Below, one piece after another: positions 17,404 to 26,898 of a stretch of DNA of 64,000 bases (position 1 is its first letter; every line of letters starts with the position of its first letter). A program made the position numbers and the translations under genes. Source of the stretch: Candidatus Uhrbacteria bacterium (GTDB taxonomy: Bacteria > Patescibacteriota > Patescibacteriia > 2-12-FULL-60-25); the NCBI GenBank assembly GCA_020854265.1, contig JADZFU010000004.1, positions 364,483 through 428,482 on the forward strand, written 5' to 3'. A model generated the notes under the pieces. The model saw only the letters and a program-made list of their open reading frames with translations, had not been told where the DNA came from and did no database searches.

Positions 17404-17974
17404 TCTTTACCCCGTTCCACGAATTCATGCTCTTTGTCAAGCCCTCGGTTATCCACTGCTGCGCTGCCTGCGCGCATTTTTCCATGGAGGAATCGATCGC
17501 GAGACGTTCCTCGAGCGTAGGTTTGGACAAAACGTAATCCTGATTGGCCATGGGAGGGGATGAGCGCCCGATACCGATCCGTAAACGTGCGATATTTTTG
17601 GTGCCGAGCGTTTCTTGGATTGATGCGACGCCATTATTGCCAGCCGGACCCGCTCCGATGCTAAACGCAAAAATTCCCGGAGAAAAATCCATTTCATCAT
17701 GTACGATGAGCACGTCCTGCAAATCGACCTTGTAAAAAGACATGAGAGCATGAACGGCTTCGCCCGAAGCGTTCATGTAGGTTAGCGGATGTACGAAAAG
17801 GATTTTTTCACCGTCAACAATTGTTTCGGCTAATTCGGATTTGAATTTTTCTTGGCTTTGGAAAGTCGAGGCTTCAAGTTTTTTTGCTAGCAAAGAAACA
17901 GTATCCCAGCCAACATTGTGACGGGTGCCTTCGTATTTTTTTCCTGGATTTCCAAGGCCGACGATAAGCTTCAT
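17390..17974 (-). CDS. pth: Peptidyl-tRNA hydrolase
   Basis: Recycles peptidyl-tRNA released from ribosomes. The 194-residue length is usual. N-terminal IVGLGNPGKKYEGTRHNVGW carries Asn9 and the catalytic His19; HPLTYMNASG and VLIVHDEMDF (Asp in the second motif) and GNNGVASIQETLGT follow. It is the first gene of pth-dprA-topA and starts exactly 6 nt after a TACAAT box. Confidence 0.95.
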   Translation of the reverse strand: MKLIVGLGNPGKKYEGTRHNVGWDTVSLLAKKLEASTFQSQEKFKSELAETIVDGEKILFVHPLTYMNASGEAVHALMSFYKVDLQDVLIVHDEMDFSPGIFAFSIGAGPAGNNGVASIQETLGTKNIARLRIGIGRSSPPMANQDYVLSKPTLEERLAIDSSMEKCAQAAQQWITEGLTKSMNSWNGVKSASS

Positions 17975-17980
17975 GGGCCT

Positions 17981-17986
17981 ATTGTA
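17981..17986 (-). promoter_or_regulatory. -10 box TACAAT for pth-dprA-topA
   Basis: TACAAT (minus strand) ends 6 nt before the pth ATG; predicted leaderless mRNA. It lies between the der stop codon and pth. Confidence 0.55.
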
Positions 17987-17989
17987 CCA

Positions 17990-19477
17990 TTAGTAACGAC
18001 GACCGCCGTGTTTTTGACGGCGCATGGTCTGGTTGACGAGCTTCTTTTTCTCTCGGATCTTTCCGACAGCCGCTTCCATACCCGGTCCATGGACATTACG
18101 TTTTTTATTGGATTTGGCGACAGGCAAGTGGCGGACTTTGACAACAATAGGCGTACCGGAGAATTTGAATTTTTCCCGAAGGCGTTTCTCGAAGAATTTG
18201 AGCCAGTTGGGATGCAGGTTGTCCTTTTCTCCGTGTACCGTAATCAAGAATTCCGGAGGACGATGGCCGACCTGGGCAACATCATAAATACGAGGCGACT
18301 TCGGGCCGTAGCTCGCGAGAGGCTTCATTTTTTGGATACAGTATTTGAGAACGCGGTTAACGGCATTGTAATCGATGTGGCGGTCGCGTTCATTGTTTAC
18401 TTCGATAGCCATATCGAGCAATTTGGTCGCGCGCGTACCCTCGAGGGCGCTGACAAATACCATTGGAGCCCAATTCAAGAACGGGAAGAGCTGGCGGATA
18501 AGCGCTTCGTAGCGTATCGACGTATCCGTTTCTTTGTCTTTCACCAAATCCCATTTATTCGCCACGAGAATCAAGCCTTTGCTTGATTCTTCGAGCATTC
18601 CTGCCAGATGGCGGTCCTGCACGGTTGGATCTTGGGTCGCGTCAAAGACAAGCAAGGCAACATCGGCGCGCTCAATTGCTTTTTCGTTTCGTTCGATGCT
18701 TTCTTCTTCGATGCCTTTTTCTATATTGGCGCGTTTGCGCATGCCGGCGGTATCAACGATTGTGATGTCGCGGTCCTGGTAATGGATGGTCGTATCCTGC
18801 GGTTCGCGCGTGGTGTGGGCGATGGGGGACACAATGACGCGCTCTTCGCCGAGAATGCGGTTTACCAAAGATGACTTTCCGACATTCGGACGGCCGACCA
18901 AAACGATGGACATGGCTTTTTCATCCGTTTCATACGAAGGACAAGGTTTTCCGATGCGGTCGAGGTTGGAGAGGATATCATCCAGCAAATCTCCGATGCC
19001 GAGCGAGGTCGTTGCACTTACGGCGAGTGCTTCTCCAAAACCGAGTTTATAGATATCAGGTTCCGATGCTCCAGAAAGAAATTTTGTATTGTCGATTTTG
19101 TTGGCGAGAAGACGGATATTTTTATTCGAAATCTTTTTTACATCCCGAGCCAATTCAAAATCCTGGACAAGGACGCCATCGCGGCCGTCAATCACAAACA
19201 AGACGAGATCCGCGTCCTTGATGGCCCGCTCTGCCTGCTGGCGGATTCCTTGTCCGATAACGTCGGACTCAGTATCCATGCCGCCGGTATCGACAATTTC
19301 AAACATCAGGCCTTTCCATTTTACGAGGCCATAGTTTCGATCACGCGTTGTGTGCGGTTCGGCGCTGATGATGGCGCGGCCGGTTTCGGTCAAACGGTTC
19401 CAAAGAGTCGATTTACCGACATTGGTGCGTCCAACCAAGGCAACGCTCGGTAGTTTACGGTGTGGATGTAGTGGCAT
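17990..19477 (-). CDS. der: Ribosome assembly GTPase Der (EngA)
   Basis: Double GTPase needed for 50S subunit assembly. About 495 residues. The first G domain has GRTNVGKST (G1) and DTGGM (G3), the second GRPNVGKSS, DTAGMRKR and NKWD. A KH-like C-terminal domain follows with PIVVKVRHLP. The C-terminal extension (about 35 residues, rich in Lys/Arg and ending GGRRY) is longer than usual and probably touches rRNA. The gene overlaps the preceding LCP-ligase gene by about 23 nt. The alternative start at 19492 adds only five residues. Confidence 0.94.
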   Translation of the reverse strand: MPLHPHRKLPSVALVGRTNVGKSTLWNRLTETGRAIISAEPHTTRDRNYGLVKWKGLMFEIVDTGGMDTESDVIGQGIRQQAERAIKDADLVLFVIDGRDGVLVQDFELARDVKKISNKNIRLLANKIDNTKFLSGASEPDIYKLGFGEALAVSATTSLGIGDLLDDILSNLDRIGKPCPSYETDEKAMSIVLVGRPNVGKSSLVNRILGEERVIVSPIAHTTREPQDTTIHYQDRDITIVDTAGMRKRANIEKGIEEESIERNEKAIERADVALLVFDATQDPTVQDRHLAGMLEESSKGLILVANKWDLVKDKETDTSIRYEALIRQLFPFLNWAPMVFVSALEGTRATKLLDMAIEVNNERDRHIDYNAVNRVLKYCIQKMKPLASYGPKSPRIYDVAQVGHRPPEFLITVHGEKDNLHPNWLKFFEKRLREKFKFSGTPIVVKVRHLPVAKSNKKRNVHGPGMEAAVGKIREKKKLVNQTMRRQKHGGRRY

Positions 19478-20873
19478 AGGGCGGAGCGTCAATGACGCTG
19501 AATGAAGTTTCGCCCAAAATCACCAGAAAATCCGTATCAGGATTGGAAACTTTCTCTTCCGTTGAGGATGATAGGGAAATGCTGGCGTTCAAAAAGCGGC
19601 GCAACTTGGCTAGTTCTACAGTTTTTTTGCCTTCTGTCAAGTCGTAAATGGTCGTTTGGGTATAATTACGTTTCGCGGCATTTCCCATGACCTCGGCTTT
19701 ATAGCCTTCCAGACTCAGCTGATTGGACATTTGAAAGGCAAAACCCGTTCGGAATGTCCCGTTTTTTAATTCGATATTTGCAAGTACCGGAGCGGCTGGA
19801 GGTTTGGCATCGAATGGATTTTTGGCGATTTGTTTTATGAGGTTCCAGTCGTTATTGCGCGGAAATAGCAGGTAATTGTTATTCAAGTTAGCCGCAACAA
19901 GCTCGCCGCCTTCGGCGTCGGTAAGGACATGAGTCTGGATTTTGTCCGGAGAAAAGTCTTGAAGCATGGGCGCAAGACGGATGGCATCCCATGGCGTCAG
20001 GTCGCTCTGTAGATGATTGGTAACGGCCTGATAGAGCTTGGCCATTTTACTCGGGTCACCGAGCGTATTGAGCGACAAAAGTTTTTCGCGGATCGCAAAC
20101 ATCACGAGCTGCTGACGGCTCGAGCGTGCAAAGTCGCTGCCCTCGCCATTTGAACCGTGTCGGGAACGTACAAAGACGAGAGCGGTCCGTCCGTCCATGG
20201 TCTGCTGACCTTTTTTAAATGATACCGTTGTCCATTTTTCGTCCGAAGTCGGATACTGCTCGTCAACGAACGAGCGTTCTACATTAATATCGATACCGCC
20301 GATGGCATCGACGAAGGCGGCAAAACCTCGAAAGTCGATACGGATAACATGATCAATATCGACTCCTAAAAAATCGCTGAATTTTTTGGCCGTGCGGACT
20401 GCGCCTTCTCCAGGGTGCGCCTGTTCTTCCCATGCGTGCTGTGCATTAATTTTTTCAAAAGTACCATCGCCTCGCGGATAGGCCATGTCGCGCGGAATGG
20501 AAAGCATCCCTACGCGTTTGTTTTTGAGATCAACGGATGCGAGCTGGATCGTATCGGTAAGCAAAGAGCCGTCGTGACCAGGCCCGCCGATACCAAGAAT
20601 CAGCACGCGCATGATGTCGGGCTCTTCGTCTTTCCCATCGGATAAGGTATTTCCGGGATTATCTTGACCGAATACAAGCTGACGCACCTCGCTTATACCC
20701 GGGAGACGGCCGAACTCCTCGATGACATTGGTGCCGCGATTTACCGAATTATATGAGGCCCATGCTCCACCAAAAGCGATAAAACCGACAGCAAGCGTAA
20801 AAACGCCGGCCAGAATCAAGGTTTTCCGGCGGGCGTTGGCGTCGTGATCGGGAGGCAAAAAATTCACGGACAT
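19455..20873 (-). CDS. LytR-CpsA-Psr family cell wall ligase
   Basis: Probably attaches lipid-linked glycopolymers to peptidoglycan. The 472-residue product has one N-terminal transmembrane helix (about residues 18-42), then an LCP domain (about 85-260) with LTDTIQLASVDLKNKRVGML, SIPRDMAY and conserved Arg residues around LVFVRSRHG. A C-terminal LytR_C-like domain (about 365-470) begins IELKNGTF. The minus-strand region upstream has CATAAT 11 nt before the ATG. It is followed by der with overlap. Confidence 0.9.
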   Translation of the reverse strand: MSVNFLPPDHDANARRKTLILAGVFTLAVGFIAFGGAWASYNSVNRGTNVIEEFGRLPGISEVRQLVFGQDNPGNTLSDGKDEEPDIMRVLILGIGGPGHDGSLLTDTIQLASVDLKNKRVGMLSIPRDMAYPRGDGTFEKINAQHAWEEQAHPGEGAVRTAKKFSDFLGVDIDHVIRIDFRGFAAFVDAIGGIDINVERSFVDEQYPTSDEKWTTVSFKKGQQTMDGRTALVFVRSRHGSNGEGSDFARSSRQQLVMFAIREKLLSLNTLGDPSKMAKLYQAVTNHLQSDLTPWDAIRLAPMLQDFSPDKIQTHVLTDAEGGELVAANLNNNYLLFPRNNDWNLIKQIAKNPFDAKPPAAPVLANIELKNGTFRTGFAFQMSNQLSLEGYKAEVMGNAAKRNYTQTTIYDLTEGKKTVELAKLRRFLNASISLSSSTEEKVSNPDTDFLVILGETSFSVIDAPPYATTSTP

Positions 20874-20934
20874 GCGTTACGGGAATTATGTGGAAGGTAA
20901 CACAAAATTATCCTCATATCAATAGCCGATGTGC

Positions 20935-20940
20935 TATACT
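20935..20940 (+). promoter_or_regulatory. -10 box TATACT for the secretion operon
   Basis: TATACT lies 4 nt before one ATG (20945) and 10 nt before a second in-frame ATG (20951). The spacing favours 20951 or a leaderless message starting near 20947. Confidence 0.5.
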
Positions 20941-20950
20941 TGCGATGATT

Positions 20951-23785
20951 ATGTCTCTTGGCTCTTTCGGACGCCGTTTTTACGCCGTATTAGGCATGGC
21001 GATATTTAGCTTCGGCTCCATTGCGGCGCCTGTCATGGTTCATGCAATTACTGACGAAGCACTTGAGATAAGAAGCGAGGCTTCTACCGAAGCTTCTACC
21101 GCAGCAGCTGATGCACCAGAACCTGCTTCAACATCTCCGGGGGCATGTGGTGATGCGTTTTCAGGTTTTATCTGCCGAGCGGTAACGACCGTACTTTCTT
21201 TTACGGCAGAAATTATGGGTGCGCTGGTACTGGGCTTGATCGATATATTGATTGCTTTTGCAAAATATAATGGCTTTTCCGATGCGAACATAGTCCAAAC
21301 AGGCTGGGTTGTCGTGCGTGACGTGGTCAACATGTTCTTTATTATTATTCTTTTGATATCCGCATTCGCAACCATAATCGGCACGCCGGCAGAGTTCCAT
21401 TACAAGCAGGTGCTGCCAAAACTGCTCTTATCTGCTGTATTGATAAATTTTTCAAGAACGTTGGTTCAGTTGATGGTTGATTTTTCTCAAGTCGTGATGC
21501 TCACGTTTGTAAATGCTTTTGCACAAGCGGCAGCGGGTAATTTTGTCAGCGCGCTCGGTCTCAACAATATTTTAACCATGTCCCAGACGGGAGTTGTTTC
21601 GAATGTAGCGGAGGGCGCTGGAGAAGTTGCAGCCGGCGTCACCAATGCATCGAATATCATCATTGCATTCATGCTGGCCAATTTTTTACTGGCCATCATG
21701 CTCGGCGTGATCATTATCATGACGGGCTTTTTGATCGTGCGTATTGTTGTCATTTGGATTTCGCTCATCATGTCGCCGATCGCATTTTTTGCTTCTGCAC
21801 TTCCTGGCACAGCGAAAAAAGCCCTCGGTGCGTTTACGAATGATTACTGGAGCCGCCTTACAAATGCCCTTATCGGAGGACCGACCATGGCGTTCTTTTT
21901 GTGGCTTACTTTGGCAACGGTGCAGTCCGCGACAGGAGAGGGCGGAGGTCTTGCGCCTGCCTTGGATTTCCATCCGGACAATGCATTTACGATAGCCATC
22001 AGCGCGATGGGAAATACACAAGACATCGCATCCTTTATTATCGGTATCACGTTGATGCTTGCTGGTTTGCAAGCAGCAGTCAGCTTTTCTTCGCAATTGG
22101 GCAGCTCGGCACTCAAAGCATTCTCCGGACAAGTGGCAGGACGCTCCCAACAGCTCGGTCGTTTTGCCGCCGGCTTGCCATTTTTGGCAGCAGGATATGG
22201 TGCAAGACAAGCCGGTCGCGGGGTGGCTGCAGGTGCTCGCTATGCAGACAAACGGCTCCAACTTACGCAAAAAGCGGCTACGTATGCAGCTGGATCGCGC
22301 GCGGGACAGGCACTTACCGCGGCGCCTATCATTGGAGGAAGGGCTCGCGAGCTTTTGACCAAAGGGATGCAGGGATACGACAAGGAGATTGCATCCGGCG
22401 CAAAAGAACGGATGGCGTACCAGCGTGAAACCTTGTCACGCTTAGCTCCAGAAGAGCGCGATGCATATGTCGCATCGCAGCTTGCACGTACACCTGGATC
22501 ACCCGAAGGCAAAAAAGCGTTCCAAGAATTTTCGGATTACGTGCGTTCAGATGATTACCGTAAAGCATTTGAAAAACGAAATGAAAAGAAATATGTCGAT
22601 GAGCTCACTGGCAAAGGAGTTTCTGACGATGATGCCAAAAACGCGAGCAAGGTCATGGTCCAGCAGGACGCCATGAAGCAAGAGCGCGAAGCGTTCCAAA
22701 AAGATCTTGAATTTGCAAGACAGCGCAACGATTTCCAGCGTATCGAGGCTCTCAACAAAGAGCTCAAGCAAAAACCGTATCTCGCCAAAGACGAAACTGG
22801 ACGCAAAGAAGTTGCTGCTGATTTGGCAAAAGACGCGGACAAATACAAAGATATCTCCGAGTCAGATGCAAGCAGCGGACTTTTGCTTACGGAAATGCTC
22901 AAAGCTAATGGATACAAGGTAAATAAAGATGGCGTACTTGAAGAGGTTGATAAAGCGGCTTCAAATGATTTGGACAAAGCTGTTGCCCGTTCCAAAAATC
23001 AAAAACTCATTCAAATGGTCGCTGCGCACAAGGAGTTTGTCGCACGTTCTCCTGGAATCAAGGAAAGCGAACTCACCGGACTCCAGCATCGGTTCAATCC
23101 GGCTGACGGAACCGTTCAGAGTTTCAATGTTTCCCGCGATGCCAAAGGCGCTTACGCAGAAGGCGCAGGAACACGTGCGAGAAATAAAAATCAACAAGCG
23201 GCATTTGATAGTCTCAAATCTGCCGGAAGTTCTCGTGCGAAGGGCACCGATATTGATACGGGTCAGGCGCAACAATTTATCGGTAATGGAGGCCGCTTGG
23301 TTGAGCTCATGAAGATAACCAATAATGACCTGGATCAACGGCCAGTTACGAATTTGGCCGAAAGCGTCAAGCAAGAAATGGATAAAATTCTCACCGATTA
23401 TGATGTTCCGGGTAAAAAAGAAGAAGCAAAAGCCAGATTCAGCGAGATTCCTGCCAAGCTTCTCTCTCAAACCGGCGATAAGAATGTTACTGCCGATGTT
23501 CGTATTAAGATCATTTCTCAATTGGGAGGAGACAAAGCGGAAAAACTCATTAATGATTATTCTTCCTTCAACCAAACAGGCCGCGCAGGGTTAGACAAGG
23601 CTATTGAGCAAGCAATCGAGCTTTCGGACGATATTCGTACAAAAGATGTTGCAGCGCGCAGCGTTGATGAGAAAAACGTTTTGGCCTTGGCTGATAAGGC
23701 AACCCAATTGGCTCAAAAACGCGATTCGCATGTTTCGCCATATATTAAGCAGATTGTTCGATCAAAAGGTCTTAAATCCGAGTAG
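20951..23785 (+). CDS. VirB6/TrbL-like type IV secretion membrane protein with long helical tail
   Basis: Likely polytopic core of a T4SS-like envelope channel. 944 residues from the ATG at 20951. An N-terminal hydrophobic segment resembling a signal peptide (about residues 12-35) is followed by at least six transmembrane helices (about 65-400), including VVRDVVNMFFIIILLISAF and the polar loop carrying SRLTNALIGGPTM, a pattern seen in CPR TrbL/VirB6-like proteins. Residues from about 430 are soluble, highly charged and helical, about 500 residues, unlike short VirB6 proteins. It leads the cluster that includes PrgI and VirB4. The exact start is uncertain by a few codons. Confidence 0.8.
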   Translation: MSLGSFGRRFYAVLGMAIFSFGSIAAPVMVHAITDEALEIRSEASTEASTAAADAPEPASTSPGACGDAFSGFICRAVTTVLSFTAEIMGALVLGLIDILIAFAKYNGFSDANIVQTGWVVVRDVVNMFFIIILLISAFATIIGTPAEFHYKQVLPKLLLSAVLINFSRTLVQLMVDFSQVVMLTFVNAFAQAAAGNFVSALGLNNILTMSQTGVVSNVAEGAGEVAAGVTNASNIIIAFMLANFLLAIMLGVIIIMTGFLIVRIVVIWISLIMSPIAFFASALPGTAKKALGAFTNDYWSRLTNALIGGPTMAFFLWLTLATVQSATGEGGGLAPALDFHPDNAFTIAISAMGNTQDIASFIIGITLMLAGLQAAVSFSSQLGSSALKAFSGQVAGRSQQLGRFAAGLPFLAAGYGARQAGRGVAAGARYADKRLQLTQKAATYAAGSRAGQALTAAPIIGGRARELLTKGMQGYDKEIASGAKERMAYQRETLSRLAPEERDAYVASQLARTPGSPEGKKAFQEFSDYVRSDDYRKAFEKRNEKKYVDELTGKGVSDDDAKNASKVMVQQDAMKQEREAFQKDLEFARQRNDFQRIEALNKELKQKPYLAKDETGRKEVAADLAKDADKYKDISESDASSGLLLTEMLKANGYKVNKDGVLEEVDKAASNDLDKAVARSKNQKLIQMVAAHKEFVARSPGIKESELTGLQHRFNPADGTVQSFNVSRDAKGAYAEGAGTRARNKNQQAAFDSLKSAGSSRAKGTDIDTGQAQQFIGNGGRLVELMKITNNDLDQRPVTNLAESVKQEMDKILTDYDVPGKKEEAKARFSEIPAKLLSQTGDKNVTADVRIKIISQLGGDKAEKLINDYSSFNQTGRAGLDKAIEQAIELSDDIRTKDVAARSVDEKNVLALADKATQLAQKRDSHVSPYIKQIVRSKGLKSE

Positions 23786-23796
23786 GGAACTGATGT

Positions 23797-25368
23797 ATGA
23801 CAAGAGATGAGTGGCTCAATGCATTCAATAGCGCGCCGCCGGCTGTTCAGACGTATTTATTGGAGCCCGCTTCGTCCCAAGGCGAGAATAATGCACAAAC
23901 AATACTGGCATACGAAAATGATGCTTGGGACCGCGTTATGGATGCGGTGTGGGAGCTGATCTTCAAAAAACAATCCCGAGCCGAGTTTGCTGCAAAAATC
24001 AAAGCTCTTGCAGGGGATAGAAAACCCGAAGATGTCGAGAGAGCCGTATTGCAGCAAGTGGTCCTGCCATTGTCTGATTTGCTGACTTGGGACGTGGAAA
24101 CGCGTTTACAAGAGCTTGGCGTACCCGCATCCGAGATCCAAAATGCGCCTCGCGTATCGCTGCGTCCGGTTTCATATGGAGCTGCATCCAGACGCATAGC
24201 TTCAAATGCCAAGATTTCGATCTTGTCAGAAGATACGGTACGCAAATTACGGGATGTATTAGTTTCTTACCTGAAAGGCGTTCGGGCTGAGGAACAAGTC
24301 AAAGAAATTCTCCAGCGACAGCAAGCAGAAGGAGGCCTTGGGTTTACCAAAGGGCAGGCAGAAGCGTTTTTTAATGCAATGACGGACTTTTTGGCGACAA
24401 CCCAAGTCATGTCGGAACAGGATTATGCCAATTGGTTCCAAAATTTTCAGCGAGAATCAAGTGCCGAGCAGGCGGAGGCTGCATCAAAACCTCCAAGCAG
24501 TTTGCCTGACGGCATTTCGGCCGCAGAAATGCCGCGCATGGATAATGCGTACGACCCGATTCTTGGTAATGCGGTTCAGGATTGTCTCAAAAAAATCGGC
24601 ACCGTGCCCGCTACCGAGCAGCTGCAGAAACGCTTGGCAAATATCGTTTCAACGCGTCTGAGGGATGTGAGAAACGCCGTACAGACGCGAGCTGTTTTGG
24701 AGCGAGAAGACCGTGTTGGCGGTATGGGTTTTGCACCAGACGAAGCCGCACGCGTGGCTGGCATTATTGAAGCTAGTTACAATGAACACCGCAGCGCGAT
24801 TGAAACCGAGGAAAAACAAAAGATTCAAAGCGTGCAAGAAGAGCAGAAAAAGAAAATTGAAGAACGTAAACAGCGTGAAAGCGCCGAGCATGCGGCTTGG
24901 TATCGCGAAAAAGTGCAAGGAGCAAGAGGGGAAACCGCCGTTGAGCAGCTGCGCGGCTTGATGCAGCAAAAACCGGTCGTAAATGACATGGCGCAACCAG
25001 GGCAGGTAAAGCAGAGCATGCAGGATATTGTGCCGCCGCAGAGACTGAGCGGCTTGACGGAAGAGCTGGGATCTATGGATATCGAGGCATTTCGAAGACA
25101 ATCCAAGGTGCCCGAGCAGGCTGCAGAAAAAGTATTTCAGAAACTCGAGAGTCTCAAACGCGAATCATTTGAACGTTGGACCGAAGGAATTGAAGCATGG
25201 AGAAAGTCTCCCTTGCAGCAGCAATATCTCAAATTGGTTACGGAGAGTTTTACAAGCGCAAAACCGGTCGCCCAATTGGTTGAAGAAAAACGCAAACTTG
25301 ATCCGAAATTGCCAACAGCCGACGAATTGGGTGCTATTATCTCGTTAAATGCAAAAATCCAGTTCTAA
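23797..25368 (+). CDS. Helical protein with an internal duplication, T4SS-linked
   Basis: Function not recognised; 523 residues, soluble, Gln/Glu-rich. Two related segments are visible, about residues 148-200 and 276-330. They share an L-x-x-x-L/I-V-S-x-x-L/R-x-x-V-R start, a hydrophobic L..(R/E) middle and a GG(L/M)GF turn (EGGLGFTKGQAEAF versus VGGMGFAPDEAARV). A Lys/Glu-rich coiled coil follows (about 335-370). The start lies 11 nt after the VirB6-like gene and the 3' end overlaps the next gene by 20 nt, so it is probably a cytoplasmic partner in the same operon. Confidence 0.7.
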   Translation: MTRDEWLNAFNSAPPAVQTYLLEPASSQGENNAQTILAYENDAWDRVMDAVWELIFKKQSRAEFAAKIKALAGDRKPEDVERAVLQQVVLPLSDLLTWDVETRLQELGVPASEIQNAPRVSLRPVSYGAASRRIASNAKISILSEDTVRKLRDVLVSYLKGVRAEEQVKEILQRQQAEGGLGFTKGQAEAFFNAMTDFLATTQVMSEQDYANWFQNFQRESSAEQAEAASKPPSSLPDGISAAEMPRMDNAYDPILGNAVQDCLKKIGTVPATEQLQKRLANIVSTRLRDVRNAVQTRAVLEREDRVGGMGFAPDEAARVAGIIEASYNEHRSAIETEEKQKIQSVQEEQKKKIEERKQRESAEHAAWYREKVQGARGETAVEQLRGLMQQKPVVNDMAQPGQVKQSMQDIVPPQRLSGLTEELGSMDIEAFRRQSKVPEQAAEKVFQKLESLKRESFERWTEGIEAWRKSPLQQQYLKLVTESFTSAKPVAQLVEEKRKLDPKLPTADELGAIISLNAKIQF

Positions 25369-26881
25369 TCCAAGAATAGGATGGGATATTGTCTTGGCAG
25401 CCGCAATTTCCGGGATGGCTGTCATGAGTATCGAGATTCTCGCATCACGTCTTCTTGCACCTGCATTAGGATCTTCGGTTTTGGTTTGGACGAATTTAAT
25501 TGGCGTTGTTTTGCTTTCATTAGCAGCGGGGGCTTGGTTTGGAGGATATAGTTCGGATCGATACCGTGATCGGAGATTACTAGGGGTATTTTTATTCGCG
25601 GCTGGTATTTCTGCTTCTTTTCTTCCTTTCTCCTATCAAATTGCCGTTTGGATCATATCCTTCATTCCTGAAATATACGCTTTACCGCTATTAGCCCTTA
25701 TTTTGCTTGCTCCAACAGCTTTTCTCTTAGGTGCCGTGCCACCAGCCGCGATACGTCTGGCTTTGCATGAGGTAGGTGAAGCAGGCCACATTGCCGGCCG
25801 ATTAAACGCTATTGGCGCACTCGGCAGTCTTGCTGGAACCTATTTTACCGGATACGTGCTTCTTGCAGTGTGGCCGGTTAATTGGATTCTGGCTGGAATA
25901 AGCGTATGTTTGTTTCTTTCGGGTATTGCTCTGCTAAGACCCCTGGCAAAAAAGAATATCCTCGCTTCATTGTTCGGGTTCAGTCTAATAGCCGTAGGCC
26001 AAACCGCAGAAGCGCCCGAGGGCATCATTATCCCTAGTCGTTATAGCGCCATGCGTGTCAGCGAGCACGAGCTCCCTGACGGGACAATCAATATTTTATG
26101 GATGGACAATGCACGGCACGGAGCTGCTATCAAAACAGACAAATCGAATTCACTTTTCAGTTTCTACCAACTATTTAACGATTTTTCTCATCTGTTGGCC
26201 CCTAATGCAAAGCATTTTTTGTCTATTGGCGGCGGTACGTTCCATGCATCGAGACTTTGGATTAGCAATGGTGCGGATAGGACGGCGACTGCGATTGAGC
26301 GGGATCCAGCGGCCATCGAGGCATCCAAAAGATTTTTTGATTTACAAGATAATCCTAGATTAGCCATTGTCCATGGAGACGGGCGAGCGTCACTTGCGTC
26401 TATCGGAGAAAAATTTGATGCGGTGTTTATCGATGCATATGCCGATCATATGACCATTCCATGGCACCTAATAACGGTAGAAGCTTGGGCTAATTTGAGG
26501 TCATATCTCGCGGACGATGCGTTCGTGGCAATGAATTTTGTCATTCACCGCGATCAGTCGCTCGATGCAAACAGAAAACTCATTTCTGGAACGGTAAATG
26601 CAGCCAAAACATCTTTTAAATATGTCACAATTGTAAATATCGGTAATAAGTATTCACCCACAAATATCGCAAATACGCTTTTGCTGCTATCAAATACCCG
26701 CGAACCTAAGGATGAAGAGATACGAGAGATTTTGCAAAAAAACAAAGTACTGAGCGATCCCATCACGTACCCGCTCATTACCGATGCATTTCCTGCATTT
26801 ACTGACCAATATGCACCGGTCGAGTACCTCTCGGCTCAAATCGTGAGCACAGAAAAGGCGAGGATACGCGCACGTGACTGA
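25349..26881 (+). CDS. Membrane-bound spermidine-synthase-like protein
   Basis: Two-part protein of 510 residues. The N-terminal about 205 residues form seven to eight transmembrane helices (GAVPPAAIRLALHEVGEAGH and other family-like loops). The C-terminal half is a spermidine synthase/SAM-binding Rossmann domain with SIGGGTFHASRLW, TAIERDPAAIEASKRF, VHGDGRASL and FDAVFIDAYAD (about residues 290-370). Such membrane-fused SpeE-like proteins are common, but their product is usually undetermined. It overlaps the upstream gene by 20 nt. Its place inside a secretion operon may be incidental, because the downstream PrgI gene has its own -10 box. Confidence 0.82.
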   Translation: MQKSSSNPRIGWDIVLAAAISGMAVMSIEILASRLLAPALGSSVLVWTNLIGVVLLSLAAGAWFGGYSSDRYRDRRLLGVFLFAAGISASFLPFSYQIAVWIISFIPEIYALPLLALILLAPTAFLLGAVPPAAIRLALHEVGEAGHIAGRLNAIGALGSLAGTYFTGYVLLAVWPVNWILAGISVCLFLSGIALLRPLAKKNILASLFGFSLIAVGQTAEAPEGIIIPSRYSAMRVSEHELPDGTINILWMDNARHGAAIKTDKSNSLFSFYQLFNDFSHLLAPNAKHFLSIGGGTFHASRLWISNGADRTATAIERDPAAIEASKRFFDLQDNPRLAIVHGDGRASLASIGEKFDAVFIDAYADHMTIPWHLITVEAWANLRSYLADDAFVAMNFVIHRDQSLDANRKLISGTVNAAKTSFKYVTIVNIGNKYSPTNIANTLLLLSNTREPKDEEIREILQKNKVLSDPITYPLITDAFPAFTDQYAPVEYLSAQIVSTEKARIRARD

Positions 26882-26886
26882 TGTGA

Positions 26887-26892
26887 TATACT
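26887..26892 (+). promoter_or_regulatory. -10 box TATACT for the PrgI operon
   Basis: TATACT ends 6 nt before the GTG at 26899, predicting a leaderless GTG-start transcript for PrgI, TraC-N, VirB4 and the following genes. Confidence 0.55.
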
Positions 26893-26898
26893 ACGGAG

